NCBI GenBank assembly: GCA_030407085.1
Contig: CM059586.1
Span: 16,448,001 to 16,512,000, forward strand
Reading direction: 5' to 3'
DNA: 64,000 bases
Origin: Trichopria drosophilae
Lineage: Eukaryota; Arthropoda; Insecta; Hymenoptera; Diapriidae
This document shows, in pieces, positions 57,401 to 60,499 of the stretch. The notes beneath the pieces are model-generated. The model made no database searches. It was not told the origin of the DNA and saw only the letters and a list, made by a program, of their open reading frames with translations. The stretch's first letter is position 1. Every line of letters begins with the position of its first letter. The translations under genes were made by a program, and so were the position numbers.

Positions 57401-59535
57401 GTATTCATTTCCACCATGAAGGGAAAAAATTCGGAACACCCGTATGTGATAGGTCAAAGACAAACATTTCAACTAACATTCATGGAATACGGTAGAGAAC
57501 TGTTGAAAATTTTTAGAAACTTTTCGATAATTTACTTAGGCCTGAATTTGGACGTAAATAGTATTTTTCGTCACTAGGCCGTAAAACCCGATTTTACGGC
57601 CGTGTGACGAACATTATTTTTTTGTACCATAGCCGTAAAATTCGTAACCTATTTGGAAAAGGGGAAGGGGACTATTTGGATGTACAATGAGCTACATTAT
57701 TCAGGACGCAAGTGGAAGGTATGTTCGAAGATAAGTTCATAATAAAGCAAGAACCGCACACGCACACGCACACACACACACACACACATACATTCTAAGT
57801 AAGTCGTAGTAAAATGTTCTTCGATGTGAGTTTGAGCGAGCGGTGGGGTGGGGCGGGAAACGGGGGGGTTCGAAGCCCCCCCGATATCAAAATAGTTCTG
57901 GCTTTTAAAGAACAGAGAAGAGAAACGGTAGACTCTAAATCCTCTTAAGGAGAAAATTTTTCAATTTAGAAATTCGATATTATTAGAAAATGTTTATTTT
58001 ACGGATATAAGTCCGTAAAATTTTTTTTTTACAAACACGGCCTGTTTTTAGTCCGTAAAATCAAATTTTACGGCTCTGGTACCAAAAAAGAATTTTTTAA
58101 TGCTATTGAAAAATAAATATTCTGAATTTATACACAAAACTTTATTCTTAAATAATTGACAAAAATCTTACAACAAAAATGTATTTAATCACATCATTAA
58201 TCTCTTGAGAAATTTTTTGGACATCCCTTTTCCTCGCTAATCTTTCGTTTCATATCGTAGAATTAATATTTCCATTTACAAAGGCGTAATTATGTTATAA
58301 ATTTTACCATTCCAGATGATAATTTTGTGACAGATTTATAGAATCAGGAAAAGACTGTTTTTTTTTCTAATAAAACTGACTGTAAGTTCTTGGAATGTTT
58401 ACTATTCAGACAGTAAAAACTGCAAAGAATCTGCTCATTTTACCGAAAATAATGGCAATTTTCTCCAATCTACAAGTCTGTCTAAAATTTATCAGCTGTG
58501 AAAATGAAAAATTTTCTTCGTGTACCATTGGACATTAGGAATTCTCTAGAACCTTCAACATTCAATCATAAAGTAAATTTCTTTTTTTTATGGCATATGA
58601 ACCTTATTAAATTATTGTTTTAGTACAATTTATTTCAGGGTTTTAAGGACAAAAAAAACAGTTTTGCTATTTATTTTTGAACAAAGTTTTTTTTTCTCAA
58701 ACTCCAAAGATTGTTTACATTTATTTTTTTGCCAAACATCACTTTCACCGTAAAATGACATCGGGGTGTAGATGAAAATATCGCCTCCAATGGTCACATC
58801 TTTATATTACGAAAAATGGAAGAGTATATAACATCATTTTAAATCCATTATTATGAATTTAGAATTCTGACATCGTAATAGTAAATAAATAGTGATACGA
58901 AATTTTCGCATTCGATGCCCGCCCTATTGGATCCGCCATTTAGAATTTTGAAATTCTAACCTCACAATCGTAATCAGCGTCGTCGGAAATGGTAACTAAT
59001 GCCAATATTACTTGAACTTTCATAATATAAAAATGTGACCATAGTTTTCAATTCTCCACCCGGCATTTTGGAGAACGCCATCTTGAATTACGAAATGAGG
59101 AACGGTATACTTTGATCCTGAGGGTCCCTATGGTCGCGATATTTTCACCTTAGACGTGTACCCCGATGCCATTTTAAGCAGAAAGTGATGTTTGAATAAA
59201 ATTATATTTTTGTTGGTTCATTTTGTTGTAATTTTATTGAAAAATTCTGAAAGAGCATAATATTTTGCTAGACATAGTTGTACTAAATTTTGTTCATAAG
59301 CGTTTATATGTAGAGACATTATCGACGTCCAAATTGACGTATGTCCGTCCCGGCGTTAATAGGTTAATAGACAAAATACATACAAAGTCAAGAAATATAT
59401 ATATATATACATGAACTCACCTGCTGCTGTGATAGTTCCTAAAAGATCCAATCGAACATGGCCTGTAACCATTTGCCCATTCTGAACAAGTCCATTGGGA
59501 TTGTCGAGAATTATATCAATTCGTTGGAAACCATA
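14018..59535 (-). CDS. Alpha-arrestin (ARRDC-type) gene, six coding exons, whole span
   Basis: Spliced gene encoding a 372-residue arrestin-domain protein. The family acts as cytosolic adaptors that bind membrane cargo and E3 ligases during endocytic sorting. Seen: six exons whose GT-AG junctions and phases agree (115, 120, 215, 174, 337 and 158 nt; sum 1119 = 373 codons including stop). The N arrestin fold covers about residues 5-150 and the C fold about 168-305, including the family-typical LPVRGFVPGQ and IPSLPP stretches. The length is usual for insect alpha-arrestins. The polar C-tail ends near a PLYRVYTF motif but I see no PPxY motif, the usual Nedd4-family docking site. The first ATG lies 2 nt after a possible splice acceptor (AAG|GT-ATG), so a 5' UTR exon may lie upstream. 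Intron sizes in gene order: 2,514, 3,631, 106, 34,692 and 3,456 bp. I cannot assign the orthologue, so no symbol is given. Confidence 0.93.
14621..15081. mobile_element. Inverted-repeat MITE with CCATTAACACC/GGCGTTAATAG ends
   Basis: TTAA (14617-14620), then TCCATTAACACCTGAATAAC; right end TGTTATTTAGGCGTTAATAG. Arms pair over about 200 bp: AAATTTTAATCAAATC, CTCTACACGATGCAA and CATCTTGTACTTTTTTT each recur inverted. The right TTAA is degraded. The terminal words match the 62477-63792 element, so they are probably one superfamily. Confidence 0.7.
15085..15106. repeat. Poly-G run
   Basis: A run of about 18 or more G within intron 5, immediately beyond the end of the MITE. Length is likely to be polymorphic or mis-sequenced. 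Confidence 0.8.
16549..16612 (+). pseudogene. 5'-truncated tRNA-like sequence (Thr-type anticodon arm)
   Basis: GATGGTAGAGC (D arm, 3' side), TTCGA-CCGGTAA-TCGAA (five-pair anticodon stem; anticodon would be GGT, but position 33 is C rather than the usual T), then GGGTTCAAGTCCC and CCCGGGTC. The 5' acceptor strand and first D-stem strand are missing, so it is a tRNA relic or SINE head, not a gene. Oligo-T follows. Confidence 0.55.
17632..17968 (-). CDS. Alpha-arrestin exon 5 (rest of arrestin C domain)
   Basis: 337 nt, residues 209-320 plus one base. It encodes the later C-domain strands: VVVYHCNEKSRKHKEIVVEM, IPSLPPTGKIKNLIDVEYTLKV (here split around TG-KI), and KIRTKIIIGTVPL, matching the family's 'I-P-x-L-P-P-S/T ... 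I-x-V-x-Y-x-L' and 'P-I-x-I-G-T-V-P-L' signatures. Acceptor TTTAG|GTC (phase 0); donor TGGG|GTGAGT (phase 1). This exon is isolated: 34.7 kb from exon 4 and 3.5 kb from exon 6. Confidence 0.95.
18034..18580. repeat. Repeat block built from AAGTAAAT / ATTTACTT words in both orientations
   Basis: Starts around TACACTAAAAGAAATTACTT and ends near AAGAAACGCATTTCTT. Between these, TTACTTGAA, TCAAGTAA, TTACTTAAAT and CAAGTAAAT recur at least ten times, in both orientations. Probably a non-autonomous TA-target element with subterminal motifs; the ends are not well defined. Confidence 0.5.
19905..20265. repeat. Copy of the 'ggggtcgctgat...gaatctgat / caagatgg' repeat module
   Basis: GGGGGTCGCTGATACCGAAT, then AAAATTCAAAATAGTAGCTC and CAAGATGGTGGAC, then a second round (TTTCTTGGATCGCTGATTTC, AATTCAAAATGGACGATC). 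Same family as at 9750 and inside 12692-13739. Confidence 0.5.
20310..20840 (-). pseudogene. Penelope-like reverse transcriptase fragment, interrupted
   Basis: Minus-strand frame from about 20838 to 20569 reads VVSLFSNI, then PKVVFIENLL, YKQTFGLRMGSPLSPVLANL and IMEFLEEE-KLNF. This is the RT motif order and wording typical of Penelope-like elements (F-G-x-x-M-G-S-P-L-S-P). After an insertion at 20416-20568 the reading resumes in another frame as FNTLFLFRYVDDIMSSILGN, with the YVDD catalytic box at 20381-20370. The residue before VVSLF, normally the first catalytic Asp, is Glu here. Both ends are truncated. Same strand as the host gene; a dead fragment. Confidence 0.85.
20416..20568. mobile_element. 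153 bp hairpin insertion in the Penelope RT, with 13 bp target duplication
   Basis: Flanked by identical 13-mers GAAATTTAATTTA at 20403-20415 and 20569-20581. Inside, AAGGGTTCGGCTTTGTCCTA continuing to GTTGATTTTCC (about 45 bases) is repeated inverted after an 18-base loop, ending at the right target duplication. Long target duplications are usual for retroposed sequences rather than cut-and-paste MITEs. Confidence 0.85.
21028..21160 (+). pseudogene. Non-LTR retrotransposon RT fragment
   Basis: Plus-strand reading IQKIQDDINKISTWCETNQL continuing QLIVEN. 'D-I-N-x-I-x-x-W-C-x-x-N-x-L-x-L' is the conserved stretch just after the catalytic YADD region in many LINE reverse transcriptases. Cut off on the right by the MITE beginning at 21163. 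Confidence 0.6.
21165..21705. mobile_element. MITE with CACTGRGAG-type ends
   Basis: Left end TA-CACTGGGAGAAGTGTGCTTT; right end CGAACATTCCTCTCAGTG. Subterminal words TTACATTAACTGTAAG recur several times in both orientations. It truncates the LINE fragment on its left. Confidence 0.6.
21837..22051. repeat. Near-perfect hairpin, arms about 85 bp
   Basis: Left arm CTCCCAGACAGAAGAATTAA, then AGCTCACAATGAACTC and AAAAGAGGTCAG, through CCCACTTTGTGGGG. Right arm AAGTGGGTGCTGACCTCTTTT, CAGTTCATTGTGAG, TTAATTCTGCTAACTGGG. The loop is about 40 bases. Confidence 0.8.
22149..22178 (+). ncRNA. Hammerhead-ribozyme-like core
   Basis: CTGATGA (22149-22155), stem II GGCT/AGCC (22157-22160 with 22170-22173) closed by a nine-base loop, then GAAAC (22174-22178). 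This is the order and spacing of the conserved hammerhead core. I cannot find convincing stems I and III around it: AATTA/TAATT downstream gives only a weak stem III. Hammerhead motifs are known in Penelope-like retroelements, and a Penelope fragment lies 1.3 kb away on the other strand. Activity is doubtful. Confidence 0.4.
23590..24170. mobile_element. Foldback / MITE-like inverted repeat
   Basis: AAGTAAACAAAAGGAGGAATT on the left is matched inverted by AATTCCTCCTTTGGTTTACTT on the right (about 24134). Inward, CATATCAAATTATTATCGTT pairs with AACGATAATAATTTCATATG, and both sides carry a TATATA tract. Non-coding. Confidence 0.7.
24290..24955. mobile_element. TTAA-flanked foldback element, arms about 300 bp
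   Basis: TTAA (24286-24289), GGTAGCTAGACCCCAAGATA ... TATCCTGGGGTCTAACTACC, TTAA (24956-24959). Arms pair almost base for base through CTTCACC around a short centre near 24620. The 80-codon frame on the right arm is a by-product of the repeat, since it has no counterpart reading on the left arm. TTAA duplication suggests mobilisation by a piggyBac- or Kolobok-type transposase. Confidence 0.85.
25225..26606. mobile_element. CACTA-like element with TTA target duplication
   Basis: TTA (25222-25224), CACAGGACTACAAAATAAAC ... TTTATTTTGTAGTCCTGTG, TTA (26607-26609). Subterminal sequence also pairs over about 250 bp, e.g. CGCGACTAGGTGATTCTTAT against ATAAGAATCACCTAGTCGCG. CAC...GTG ends plus a 3 bp duplication are the CACTA/EnSpm hallmarks. 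The element at 61767-62307 has the same ends and the same TTA duplication. It carries a decayed ORF at 25862-26313. Confidence 0.8.
25862..26313 (+). pseudogene. Decayed transposon-borne ORF, frame-shifted
   Basis: Reading passes through three frames: ESDCYFCLCDLNGHTSKSKQ and SRLKEKNLLAPGTNITFYR (frame of 25862), FVSYCNDINGLVHEY (frame of 26038), then WRPFIDSSLGCLKVALLHN (third frame, about 26225-26280). From memory of insect genomes, this set of phrases belongs to a widespread transposon-associated protein of unknown biochemical role; I cannot name the family with certainty. At least two frameshifts make it non-functional. Centred between the terminal repeats of the CACTA-like element. Confidence 0.7.
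26905..26995. mobile_element. Partial copy of the AACCAGAAAA MITE
   Basis: CACTACAAAAAATAGTTAAA, ATAACCAGAAAAGATGATTA and AATAGGCCCTTATTATTTTT match the left 90 bp of the MITE at 60265-60493 nearly base for base, then similarity stops. Confidence 0.7.
27000..32165. other. Intron 4 interior, nothing recognised
   Basis: AT-rich. A patch of higher G+C at about 28890-29200 is unlike its surroundings, but I recognise neither coding sequence nor a repeat there. A small pair of ATTTTACGCCC arms sits at 30866-30931 (hairpin module family). Confidence 0.4.
32173..32345. repeat. Near-perfect hairpin, arms about 68 bp
   Basis: GCTAAAAATAGAACATAAAG running to ATCTAAATATTTAATAA is repeated inverted as TTATTAAATATTTAGATTTC to CTTTATGTTCTGTTTTTAG, with a loop of about 40 bases. 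I count only one or two mismatches by eye. Confidence 0.85.
32630..33108. mobile_element. TTAA-type inverted-repeat MITE, decayed right end
   Basis: TTAA (32626-32629), then TCCTTTCACGCCTAGTGGGA-CACTTTTTTC; right end GAAAAAAGTGTCCCCGTGGG-CATTAATGGGATAA. The terminal ATTAATGGG word links it to the CCCATTAAYGCC group at 604, 14621 and 62477. Confidence 0.6.
34001..36385. mobile_element. 2.4 kb terminal-inverted-repeat element with subterminal motif arrays
   Basis: Ends TGACACGCTGATAGCAAAAA-CGGG and CCCA-TTTTTATTCTCAGCGTGTCA. Inside each end lie runs of about 30-40 bp units: AGCAAAAATGAGTTA-like on the left half of each array, then the inverse TAACTCATTTTTGCTCG-like on the right half (34009-34270, 35520-35660, 36115-36380). 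No transposase ORF is visible; it contains the MITE at 34433-35109. Target duplication not identified. Confidence 0.65.
34433..35109. mobile_element. TA-flanked MITE nested in the 2.4 kb element
   Basis: TA, CACTGAGGAAAGGATTGTTT ... AACGATCCTTTCTCTCGGTG, TA. Subterminal words TTCTTAATAGTTAAGAAA recur in both orientations. TA duplication indicates Tc1/mariner-type mobilisation. Confidence 0.75.
36785..37160 (+). repeat. Repeat copy A (paired with 39160-39640)
   Basis: Contains ACGACAGGCCAGCAGAAGTA, TTGTAAAACACTTGC, a TATATA tract, ATAATTCGTCAAAGATATCT, then TTTGATGAAAAACC. The same series occurs in the same order at 39160-39640. A short conserved reading (NFDSDDRPAEV here, NFDPEDRPAEV in the other copy) suggests a former coding end followed by 3' UTR. 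Confidence 0.65.
37279..37933. mobile_element. Foldback element copy FB-A (GGGTCATTCC family)
   Basis: Begins GGGTCATTCCTTGTAAAATT; arms pair around TGATATAAACTAATTTGTTTA near 37640. The right arm stops inside the TTTGTCAAAAACAAG word, so the outer 40 bases of the right end are missing. It lacks the ~350 bp centre present in the copies at 41547 and 44126. Confidence 0.75.
39160..39640 (+). repeat. Repeat copy B, with (TA)n tract
   Basis: Same ordered words as 36785-37160, with a longer TA microsatellite (about 39416-39465). Its right part overlaps the start of the giant palindrome at 39577. Confidence 0.65.
39742..40407 (-). CDS. Unrecognised 221-residue protein with 23-residue tandem repeats, left copy
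   Basis: Open frame from a true ATG. Residues 1-120 include NPSFHLGQLK, MASMCSHQGVEEENM and DPRLVRSFKRYTEATSSQQI; I recognise no family. Residues 120-211 are four consecutive 23-residue units of the form NRRAEVKMARIKELFDCPAL-EPP (period 69 bp, 39775-40050), predicted charged helix plus a Cys-Pro turn. It ends EYHGTTRTPV. The near-identical arrangement on the right arm (three units) argues that the protein existed before the duplication. Near the N-terminus a CCTCGGG triplication is private to this copy. Whether it is transposon-encoded or host-derived is open. Confidence 0.5.
   Translation of the reverse strand: MTGTNLGARPEARGPSFVARNPSFHLGQLKTKHCSVGSPASATILMASMCSHQGVEEENMNTPINWKLHILDAGPVKETERLQTGLTDRDPRLVRSFKRYTEATSSQQIEWGPVVPNQLKHQAEAEVSRIQEVSDCQALKPENRRAEVKMARIKELFDCPALEPPNRRAEVKMARIKELFDCPAVEPPNRRAKVKSARSKELFYGPAVEPPEYHGTTRTPV
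39775..40050 (-). repeat. Four tandem 69 bp coding repeats
   Basis: Four consecutive in-frame 69 bp units; the inner two are almost identical at protein level, the outer two more diverged. The right-arm equivalent (47438-47644) has three. Confidence 0.85.
40666..41090. repeat. Conserved arm segment with GAAACGTCGAC...TTGATGAAAAAC
   Basis: Pairs with 46410-46835 nearly base for base, including the ACGTACGTCCGTACGTCC-like run. On the minus strand it can be read as SETSTVDEKLYC, and a similar word set (GAAACGTCG...TTTGATGAAAAACC, CAAATTCAATACTTTGTCCA) occurs at 37040-37140. It probably derives from a retroelement 3' end. The GAAACGTC word is also the 3' part of hammerhead ribozymes, but no CTGATGA lies correctly upstream. 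Confidence 0.5.
41547..42605. mobile_element. Foldback element copy FB-B (GGGTCATTCC family, full length)
   Basis: GGGTCATTCCATGTAAAATT ... AATTTTACATGGAATGACC, arms about 400 bp with a second nested inverted repeat (AGTCCGTAGAAGATACTGTA ... TACTGTATCTTCTACGGACT, here 41930-41950 with 42224-42245) around a unique centre of about 190 bp. A 62-codon frame over the left arm recurs in every arm of the family and is a repeat artefact. Part of the left arm of the giant palindrome. Confidence 0.85.
42970..43620. repeat. Central hairpin of the giant palindrome
   Basis: AAGGGTATGGTTTTTACCTT, GACCGGAGTTGTGTC, TTTTTAGGTAGAAAAT and ACAGTTAGAGTTAAC occur once in each orientation around 43270. A further, left-truncated copy of the same hairpin lies at 47852-48560. 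A bases-rich AAAATGACCGCCCGCCCATT block caps each arm. Confidence 0.8.
43816..43983. mobile_element. Pogo-like end block inside the right arm
   Basis: Ends GCGGGACTCGACTG-TA, the inverse of a CAGTCGAGTCCCGC pogo-type terminus; also carries an inverted pair CGTCTCGTTATATTT / AAATATAACGAGACG. Absent from the left arm at the matching position (about 42745), but the copy at 48520-48603 has a related end, so it is probably the original terminus of the central element. Confidence 0.55.
44126..45222. mobile_element. Foldback element copy FB-C (GGGTCATTCC family, full length)
   Basis: Same structure as 41547-42605 in mirror position on the right arm: GGGTCATTCCATGTAAAATT at 44126 and its inverse at 45222, with the same nested AGTCCGTAGAAGATACTGTA repeat (44510, 44825). 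Its unique centre is inverted relative to FB-B, as expected for palindrome partners. Confidence 0.85.
45331..45371. repeat. Perfect 16 bp hairpin
   Basis: GGATCTAGCATTGACG, a nine-base loop, then CGTCAATGCTAGATCC. Found only in the right arm, at the edge of the block of hairpin modules. Confidence 0.85.
45396..45700. repeat. Compound element of aggcgtaaaat/attttacgcct modules
   Basis: Bounded by TTTTTGATGCAGTAGGCGTA and the inverse TACGCCTACTGCATCAAAAA (to about 45572), then a further unit ending AGGCGTAAAACTC-TATTTTACGCCC-TTGATACAAAAA. At least five palindromic units of the GGCGTAAAAT/ATTTTACGCC type. Private to the right arm. A 74-codon frame here is an artefact. Confidence 0.7.
46018..46405 (+). 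mobile_element. tRNA-derived SINE inserted in the right palindrome arm
   Basis: Head TCGGCTTCGTGGCTCAGGCG-GTTAACGC (Pol III A box) and GTGAGTTCGATCACC (B box) with a tRNA-like interior. The body is about 250 bp, followed by GGGCGATTCCGCCC and an AATAAATA(A)13 tail. The left arm shows the empty site: at the matching position (about 41100) the flanks are continuous. AATACAA on both sides is the likely target duplication. A 120-codon frame crossing it is not a gene. Confidence 0.85.
46410..46835. repeat. Right-arm partner of 40666-41090
   Basis: Inverse copy of the left-arm segment, including GTCTGAAACGTCGACAGTTG and ATGAAAAACTATATTG and the trinucleotide-like ATTATTATTATT run just outside it. 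Confidence 0.6.
47201..47677 (+). CDS. Unrecognised protein with 23-residue tandem repeats, right copy (158 residues from ATG)
   Basis: Diverged duplicate of 39742-40407 on the other palindrome arm. The frame is open further upstream, but the first ATG is that of MASMCSHQGVEEENM. It reads IIWKLHIFEAGPVKGTERL and DPRLIRSFKRYKEATSSQQI, then three 23-residue units (47438-47644), one fewer than the left copy, and ends DYHGTTKTPV. The left copy's ATG is conserved here (near 47095), but the frame from it shifts and stops early because a 26 bp block is absent. Many amino-acid differences, yet no stop in the shared frame. Confidence 0.45.
   Translation: MASMCSHQGVEEENMDKIIERGTIIWKLHIFEAGPVKGTERLQTGLTARDPRLIRSFKRYKEATSSQQIEWGPVVSNRLKHQAEAEVPRIQEVSDCPALIPQNRRAERKISKIEKLFACPALEPPNRRAEVKIARIKELFDCPAVEPPDYHGTTKTPV
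47852..48603. mobile_element. Third, left-truncated copy of the central hairpin element
   Basis: Starts AATACTCGTTTTTAGGTAGA, includes the ACAGTTATAGT / ACTATAACTGT centre, GACCGGAGTTGTGTC inverse partner, CTTTGGCATGGCAAAAGTGA and GATTGCCGGGGAG, then ends in a pogo-like ACCGGGTCTCTACT-ATA. It lies directly outside the right end of the giant palindrome. Confidence 0.7.
48800..48965. repeat. C-rich repeat, copy 1
   Basis: GATCCCCCCCTCCCCCCATG-TCAGCATATGTCAGAATTCT, then CACCCCCCAACTTACGTCAG. Shares its words with the segment at 51520-51600. Confidence 0.6.
49695..51000. mobile_element. Pogo/Tigger-like element, TA-flanked, deletion derivative
   Basis: TA, GGGGAGAACGGGGTAATTCC-GACC ... GTCGTAATTACCCCGTTCTC-CCC, TA. 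Extra copies of GGTAATTCCGAC / GTCGGAATTACC lie inside both ends (49912-49940, 50600-50635, 50955-50985). It retains only the C-terminal end of a transposase (50227-50612). Confidence 0.8.
50227..50612 (-). pseudogene. C-terminal remnant of a pogo-type transposase
   Basis: Minus strand reads KRRGRKPGRSCILTDDIVMA, EIAGSEKKRAEKQNKIK, an in-frame TAA, then PRKKQKVNEEPQPSTSGQLS. A GRKPGRS-x-ILT phrase and a PQPSTS tail are common at the ends of pogo/jerky-type transposases. The DNA-binding and DDE catalytic parts are missing. Dead fragment inside the 49695-51000 element. Confidence 0.65.
51520..51605. repeat. C-rich repeat, copy 2
   Basis: GACGTAAGATTTCG, a run of about 14 C, ATGTCAGCATGTGTCAGGAT, TCTCCAAACCCTCCCTCCC; same words as 48800-48965. 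Confidence 0.6.
51610..52655. other. Donor-proximal part of intron 4, nothing recognised
   Basis: More complex, less AT-rich sequence than the rest of the intron, with no repeat or coding similarity that I can identify. Confidence 0.4.
52661..52834 (-). CDS. Alpha-arrestin exon 4 (start of arrestin C domain)
   Basis: 174 nt, exactly 58 codons (residues 151-208), phase 0 at both ends. It contains LPVRGFVPGQTVPLKITFKN, the canonical opening of the arrestin C fold, then LRIVLKK. The acceptor is GTCTTAG|TTG. The donor AAG|GTACGT opens the 34.7 kb intron, and exon 5 then continues with VVVYH, giving the family pattern 'L-x-L-x-x-x-x-x-Y'. Reading on past the donor hits unrelated sequence, which supports this splice site. 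Confidence 0.94.
52941..53155 (-). CDS. Alpha-arrestin exon 3 (end of arrestin N domain)
   Basis: 215 nt, residues 79-150. It carries the most diagnostic N-domain stretch, YPFSIAIPEIAPCSFEGRYG followed by RIRYSLKA, the pattern of a proline-rich strand then 'G-x-I-R-Y-x-L/V-K-A'. It finishes with VVDLN, the family's linker to the C domain. Acceptor CTTTCAG|AC; donor GCGTCG|GTAAGT (phase 0). Only a 106 bp intron (52835-52940) separates it from exon 4, in sharp contrast with the neighbouring intron 4. Confidence 0.95.
53156..56786 (-). other. Intron 2 of the alpha-arrestin gene (3,631 bp)
   Basis: Donor GGTG|GTAAGT and acceptor CTTTCAG|AC. It contains a 'atggacgccatatcgaagccgcc' type repeat module near 53245, a decayed hairpin module at about 53975-54020, and AACCAGAA/TTCTGG words at 55650-55780 suggestive of an old MITE. 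The 150-codon minus-strand frame at 53801-54253 has no recognisable domain. Confidence 0.8.
56787..56906 (-). CDS. Alpha-arrestin exon 2 (arrestin N domain)
   Basis: 120 nt, residues 39-78 plus one base. It contains KIKCKGEARVHF and later IYLAG, matching the family pattern in which a conserved strand (K-x-x-G-x-A-x-V-x-W/F) is followed by a Y-rich strand that begins the 'y-x-x-l-x-G' loop. The acceptor TGTTTTAG|GA and the donor GGTG|GTAAGT both give phase 1 and join cleanly to exons 1 and 3 (a Gly codon and an Asp codon are completed across the junctions). Confidence 0.92.
57555..57645. repeat. ttttacggcc hairpin module
   Basis: AGGCCGTAAAACC-CG-ATTTTACGGCC, then a second partial arm AGCCGTAAAATTCG preceded by TTTTTTTGTACC. 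Same family as 281-428 and 2960-3180. Confidence 0.7.
57754..57790. repeat. (AC)n microsatellite
   Basis: GCACACGCACACGCACAC followed by an uninterrupted run of CA repeats. Confidence 0.9.
57855..57885. repeat. GC-rich palindrome
   Basis: CGGGGGGGTTCGAAGCCCCC-CCG: a G/C hairpin with TTCGAA at its centre. Similar G-run/C-run pairs occur near 38980 and 61050. Confidence 0.6.
57998..58090. repeat. ttttacgg hairpin module
   Basis: ATTTTACGGAT-ATAA-GTCCGTAAAATT, then TAGTCCGTAAAATC-AAATTTTACGGCT and GGTACCAAAAAAG, the recurrent flank of this family. Confidence 0.65.
58735..59367. mobile_element. Decayed TTAA-type inverted-repeat element
   Basis: ACATCACTTTCACCGTAAAA, TGACATCGGGGTGTAGATGA and AAATATCGC on the left pair with GCGATATTTTCACC, TGTACCCCGATGCCATTTTA and AGAAAGTGATGT on the right. 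The right end reaches CGGCGTTAATAGG-TTAA (59364-59367), the terminus of the CCCATTAAYGCC group. The left terminus is not found. Confidence 0.6.
59421..59535 (-). CDS. Alpha-arrestin exon 1 (start of arrestin N domain)
   Basis: Encodes residues 1-38 and the first base of codon 39. It reads MVSNEIDIILDNPNG followed by a V-x-NGQMVTGHVRLDL pattern, the first two beta strands of an arrestin N fold (the family shape is a DNP turn, then G-x-x-V-x-G-x-V). The donor is GCAG|GTGAGT at the low-coordinate end, phase 1. The start was chosen because the ATG is the only in-frame Met before the domain and spacing to the DNP motif is usual. The acceptor-like sequence TTTTTTCAAG ends 2 nt upstream of the ATG, so the exon may extend to 59537 with 5' UTR on another exon, or the true start could lie on an exon outside the window. 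Confidence 0.87.
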
Positions 59536-59959
59536 CCTTGAAAAAAGGTATTAATAATATATTCTTCAAGCAATAACAAAAAATAATAATTTTTTCGTAA
59601 CTTGAAATAAATTGCGTAAATTTTTCATGCTAAATAAAAAAATAAAAAGTGGTGCATGATATCTCAATATTGTAATAAATATATTAATTACAAAAACTTA
59701 TGTCATAATACACTGCAATATAGTCGAATTTTAAATTGGTACCTGTCAGCAATAGAAGTTAAATTTGTATTAGTGTCGGTTTGGATATCGGTTTTAACAT
59801 CCGGAAGCATTATTGCTCGCGAAGTCGTGGATGCAAATTATTCTGTCCATTAAAAGGGTAGAATATCGATTATTATATCTGGAACTTGAAAACACACCGA
59901 AACTGTAGGGAGGAGAACTACACTTGTTTCTAGGTGCAGCGAAGCAGAGGTACTATATA

Positions 59960-60075
59960 AGTTTGTTGACAAAATTCCAAAAATTTCCTAGAGCGCATGC
60001 GTCCTAGCATCAGCCAATATTCTTTGGCGACGTCCAGTCGCAGAACAATCAACTAGCACAAATGTCTATTTTACC
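59960..60075 (-). promoter_or_regulatory. Candidate promoter patch upstream of alpha-arrestin exon 1
   Basis: A patch of near-balanced base composition in very AT-rich surroundings, about 450-530 bp upstream of the exon 1 ATG. On the minus strand it contains, in order toward the gene, a GACGTC core (CRE-like), ATTGGCTGA (inverted CCAAT box), GCATGCGC (half of an NRF-1-like palindrome), then TATATAG about 45 bp further on. The clustering is suggestive of a core promoter with a short 5' UTR exon. No transcript evidence is available; this is inference. Confidence 0.35.
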
Positions 60076-60264
60076 CACTTCCCTAGATCAGCTTAGGGTT
60101 CTCACTCGTATATCGACTTTTTATTACCCTAACTTACTTAATATTGTATGAGGCTATGTATAGTCCACTTGCACATTAACAAAAAAAAATTATACTGATA
60201 AAATATAAAACATCCTGTCTCATTTATATATCTTTATTTCAAGATAACGGGAGAGAGTGTCGTA

Positions 60265-60493
60265 CACTCAGAAAAAAATAGTTAAAATAACCAGAAAAGA
60301 TGATTAAATAGGCCCTTGTTATTTTTTCTGGTTGAAATAACCAAAATTCTGTTTGGTTTAACCAAACACATTGTTAGTTTAACTAGAGATATTGCTAAAA
60401 AAGTTATTTTTCAAATTAAACTACCAAGATTTCTGGTTATTATAACCAGACAAAATAGTATGGTCGTATTTAACCAGAACATTTTGTTGAGTG
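60265..60493. mobile_element. TA-flanked MITE with AACCAG subterminal motifs
   Basis: TA, CACTCAGAAAAAAATAGTTA ... CATTTTGTTGAGTG, TA (60494-60495). Inside, AACCAGAAAA, TTTTCTGGTT, AACCAAA and CTGGTTATTATAACCAG recur in both orientations. A partial copy is in intron 4 at 26905-26995. It lies just upstream of the candidate promoter patch. Confidence 0.8.
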
Positions 60494-60499
60494 TAGTTA

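Larger units (their letters stand above)
56907..59420 (-). other. Intron 1 of the alpha-arrestin gene (2,514 bp)
   Basis: Donor GCAG|GTGAGT and acceptor TTTTAG|GA. It contains the hairpin modules at 57555-58090, an (AC)n microsatellite, and an inverted repeat at 58735-59200. Confidence 0.85.
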
